Assembly: GCA_964410625.1 (NCBI GenBank)
Contig: CAYPHY010000056.1
Coordinates: 1 to 27,631 of the forward strand
Length of the DNA stretch: 27,631 bases
From: CAYPHY01 sp964410625
Lineage (GTDB): Bacteria; Chloroflexota; Anaerolineae; Promineifilales; Promineifilaceae
Direction: 5' to 3'
In this document: piece after piece, positions 27,606 to 27,631 of the stretch
How positions within the stretch are numbered: the first letter of the stretch is position 1
How the letters are laid out: every line of letters starts with the position of its first letter
Made by a program: the position numbers and the translations under genes
Notes under the pieces: model-generated
The model's database searches: none
What the model was told of the DNA's origin: nothing
Seen by the model: the letters and a program-made list of their open reading frames with translations, nothing else

Positions 27606-27631
27606 GCTCCAAGCGAATGAAAATCCAAATC

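Noticed and set aside
26769..27631. Prophage region
   Set aside because: Only one phage-type gene is visible; no integrase, capsid, lysis or attachment site was found.

Overview
The window is about 27.6 kb of a moderately GC-rich bacterial chromosome. The gene set fits a Chloroflexota genome, most likely class Anaerolineae. The clues are an ECF sigma/anti-sigma/bactofilin-like operon, a GldA - fused GldF/GldG - DUF4340 operon, choice-of-anchor B and SBBP beta-propeller proteins with a short 'LP[IL][VI]' tail, a FemAB-like enzyme, and intergenic DNA built from iterated short words. This assignment is inferred from gene families and style; no marker gene was aligned.

Layout. 1-1026 (-): class I SAM methyltransferase carrying an in-frame block of repeat DNA. 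1197-3549 (+): ECF sigma factor, zinc-finger anti-sigma factor and secreted/membrane bactofilin-like protein. 3596-4327 (-): HD-domain protein. 4343-4705: gene-free regulatory stretch. 4712-9691 (+): three-gene ABC operon closed by a clear intrinsic terminator at 9760-9797. 9861-12278 (+): 37-residue single-span membrane protein, FemAB-family aminoacyltransferase and isocitrate/isopropylmalate dehydrogenase family enzyme. 12353-15855 (-): choice-of-anchor B protein, membrane metallophosphoesterase and PhzF-family protein. 15923-17503 (+): secreted seven-repeat SBBP propeller, divergent from the choice-of-anchor B gene. 17530-19950: AT-richer accessory block with a UPF0175/DUF3368 toxin-antitoxin pair, a membrane-anchored SUMF1-domain protein and a truncated CopG/BrnA-type antitoxin remnant. 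19968-27605 (+): thiolase, unusual Rossmann-fold protein, unknown protein behind a good sigma70-type promoter, pyruvate kinase, glycerophosphodiester phosphodiesterase and a phage-antirepressor-like protein. No tRNA, rRNA, CRISPR array or insertion sequence was recognised.

The most unusual signal lies between the genes. Most spacers are composites of short iterated words (for example GTAATCGG, GGTGTATT, GAAGGATGA, GGGGAGTG), often folded into perfect 13-22 bp hairpins. In at least eight genes the stop codon is itself part of such an element, and in two or three others the element runs straight into an ATG that lacks a Shine-Dalgarno sequence. Related DNA also sits in frame inside at least two genes, a methyltransferase and the SBBP protein, giving the same RRGAEE peptide in both. 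Separately, the palindrome CGGCCG is strongly over-represented: I counted 40 by hand in the first 10 kb, in several reading frames. It behaves like a highly iterated palindrome of the HIP1 kind.
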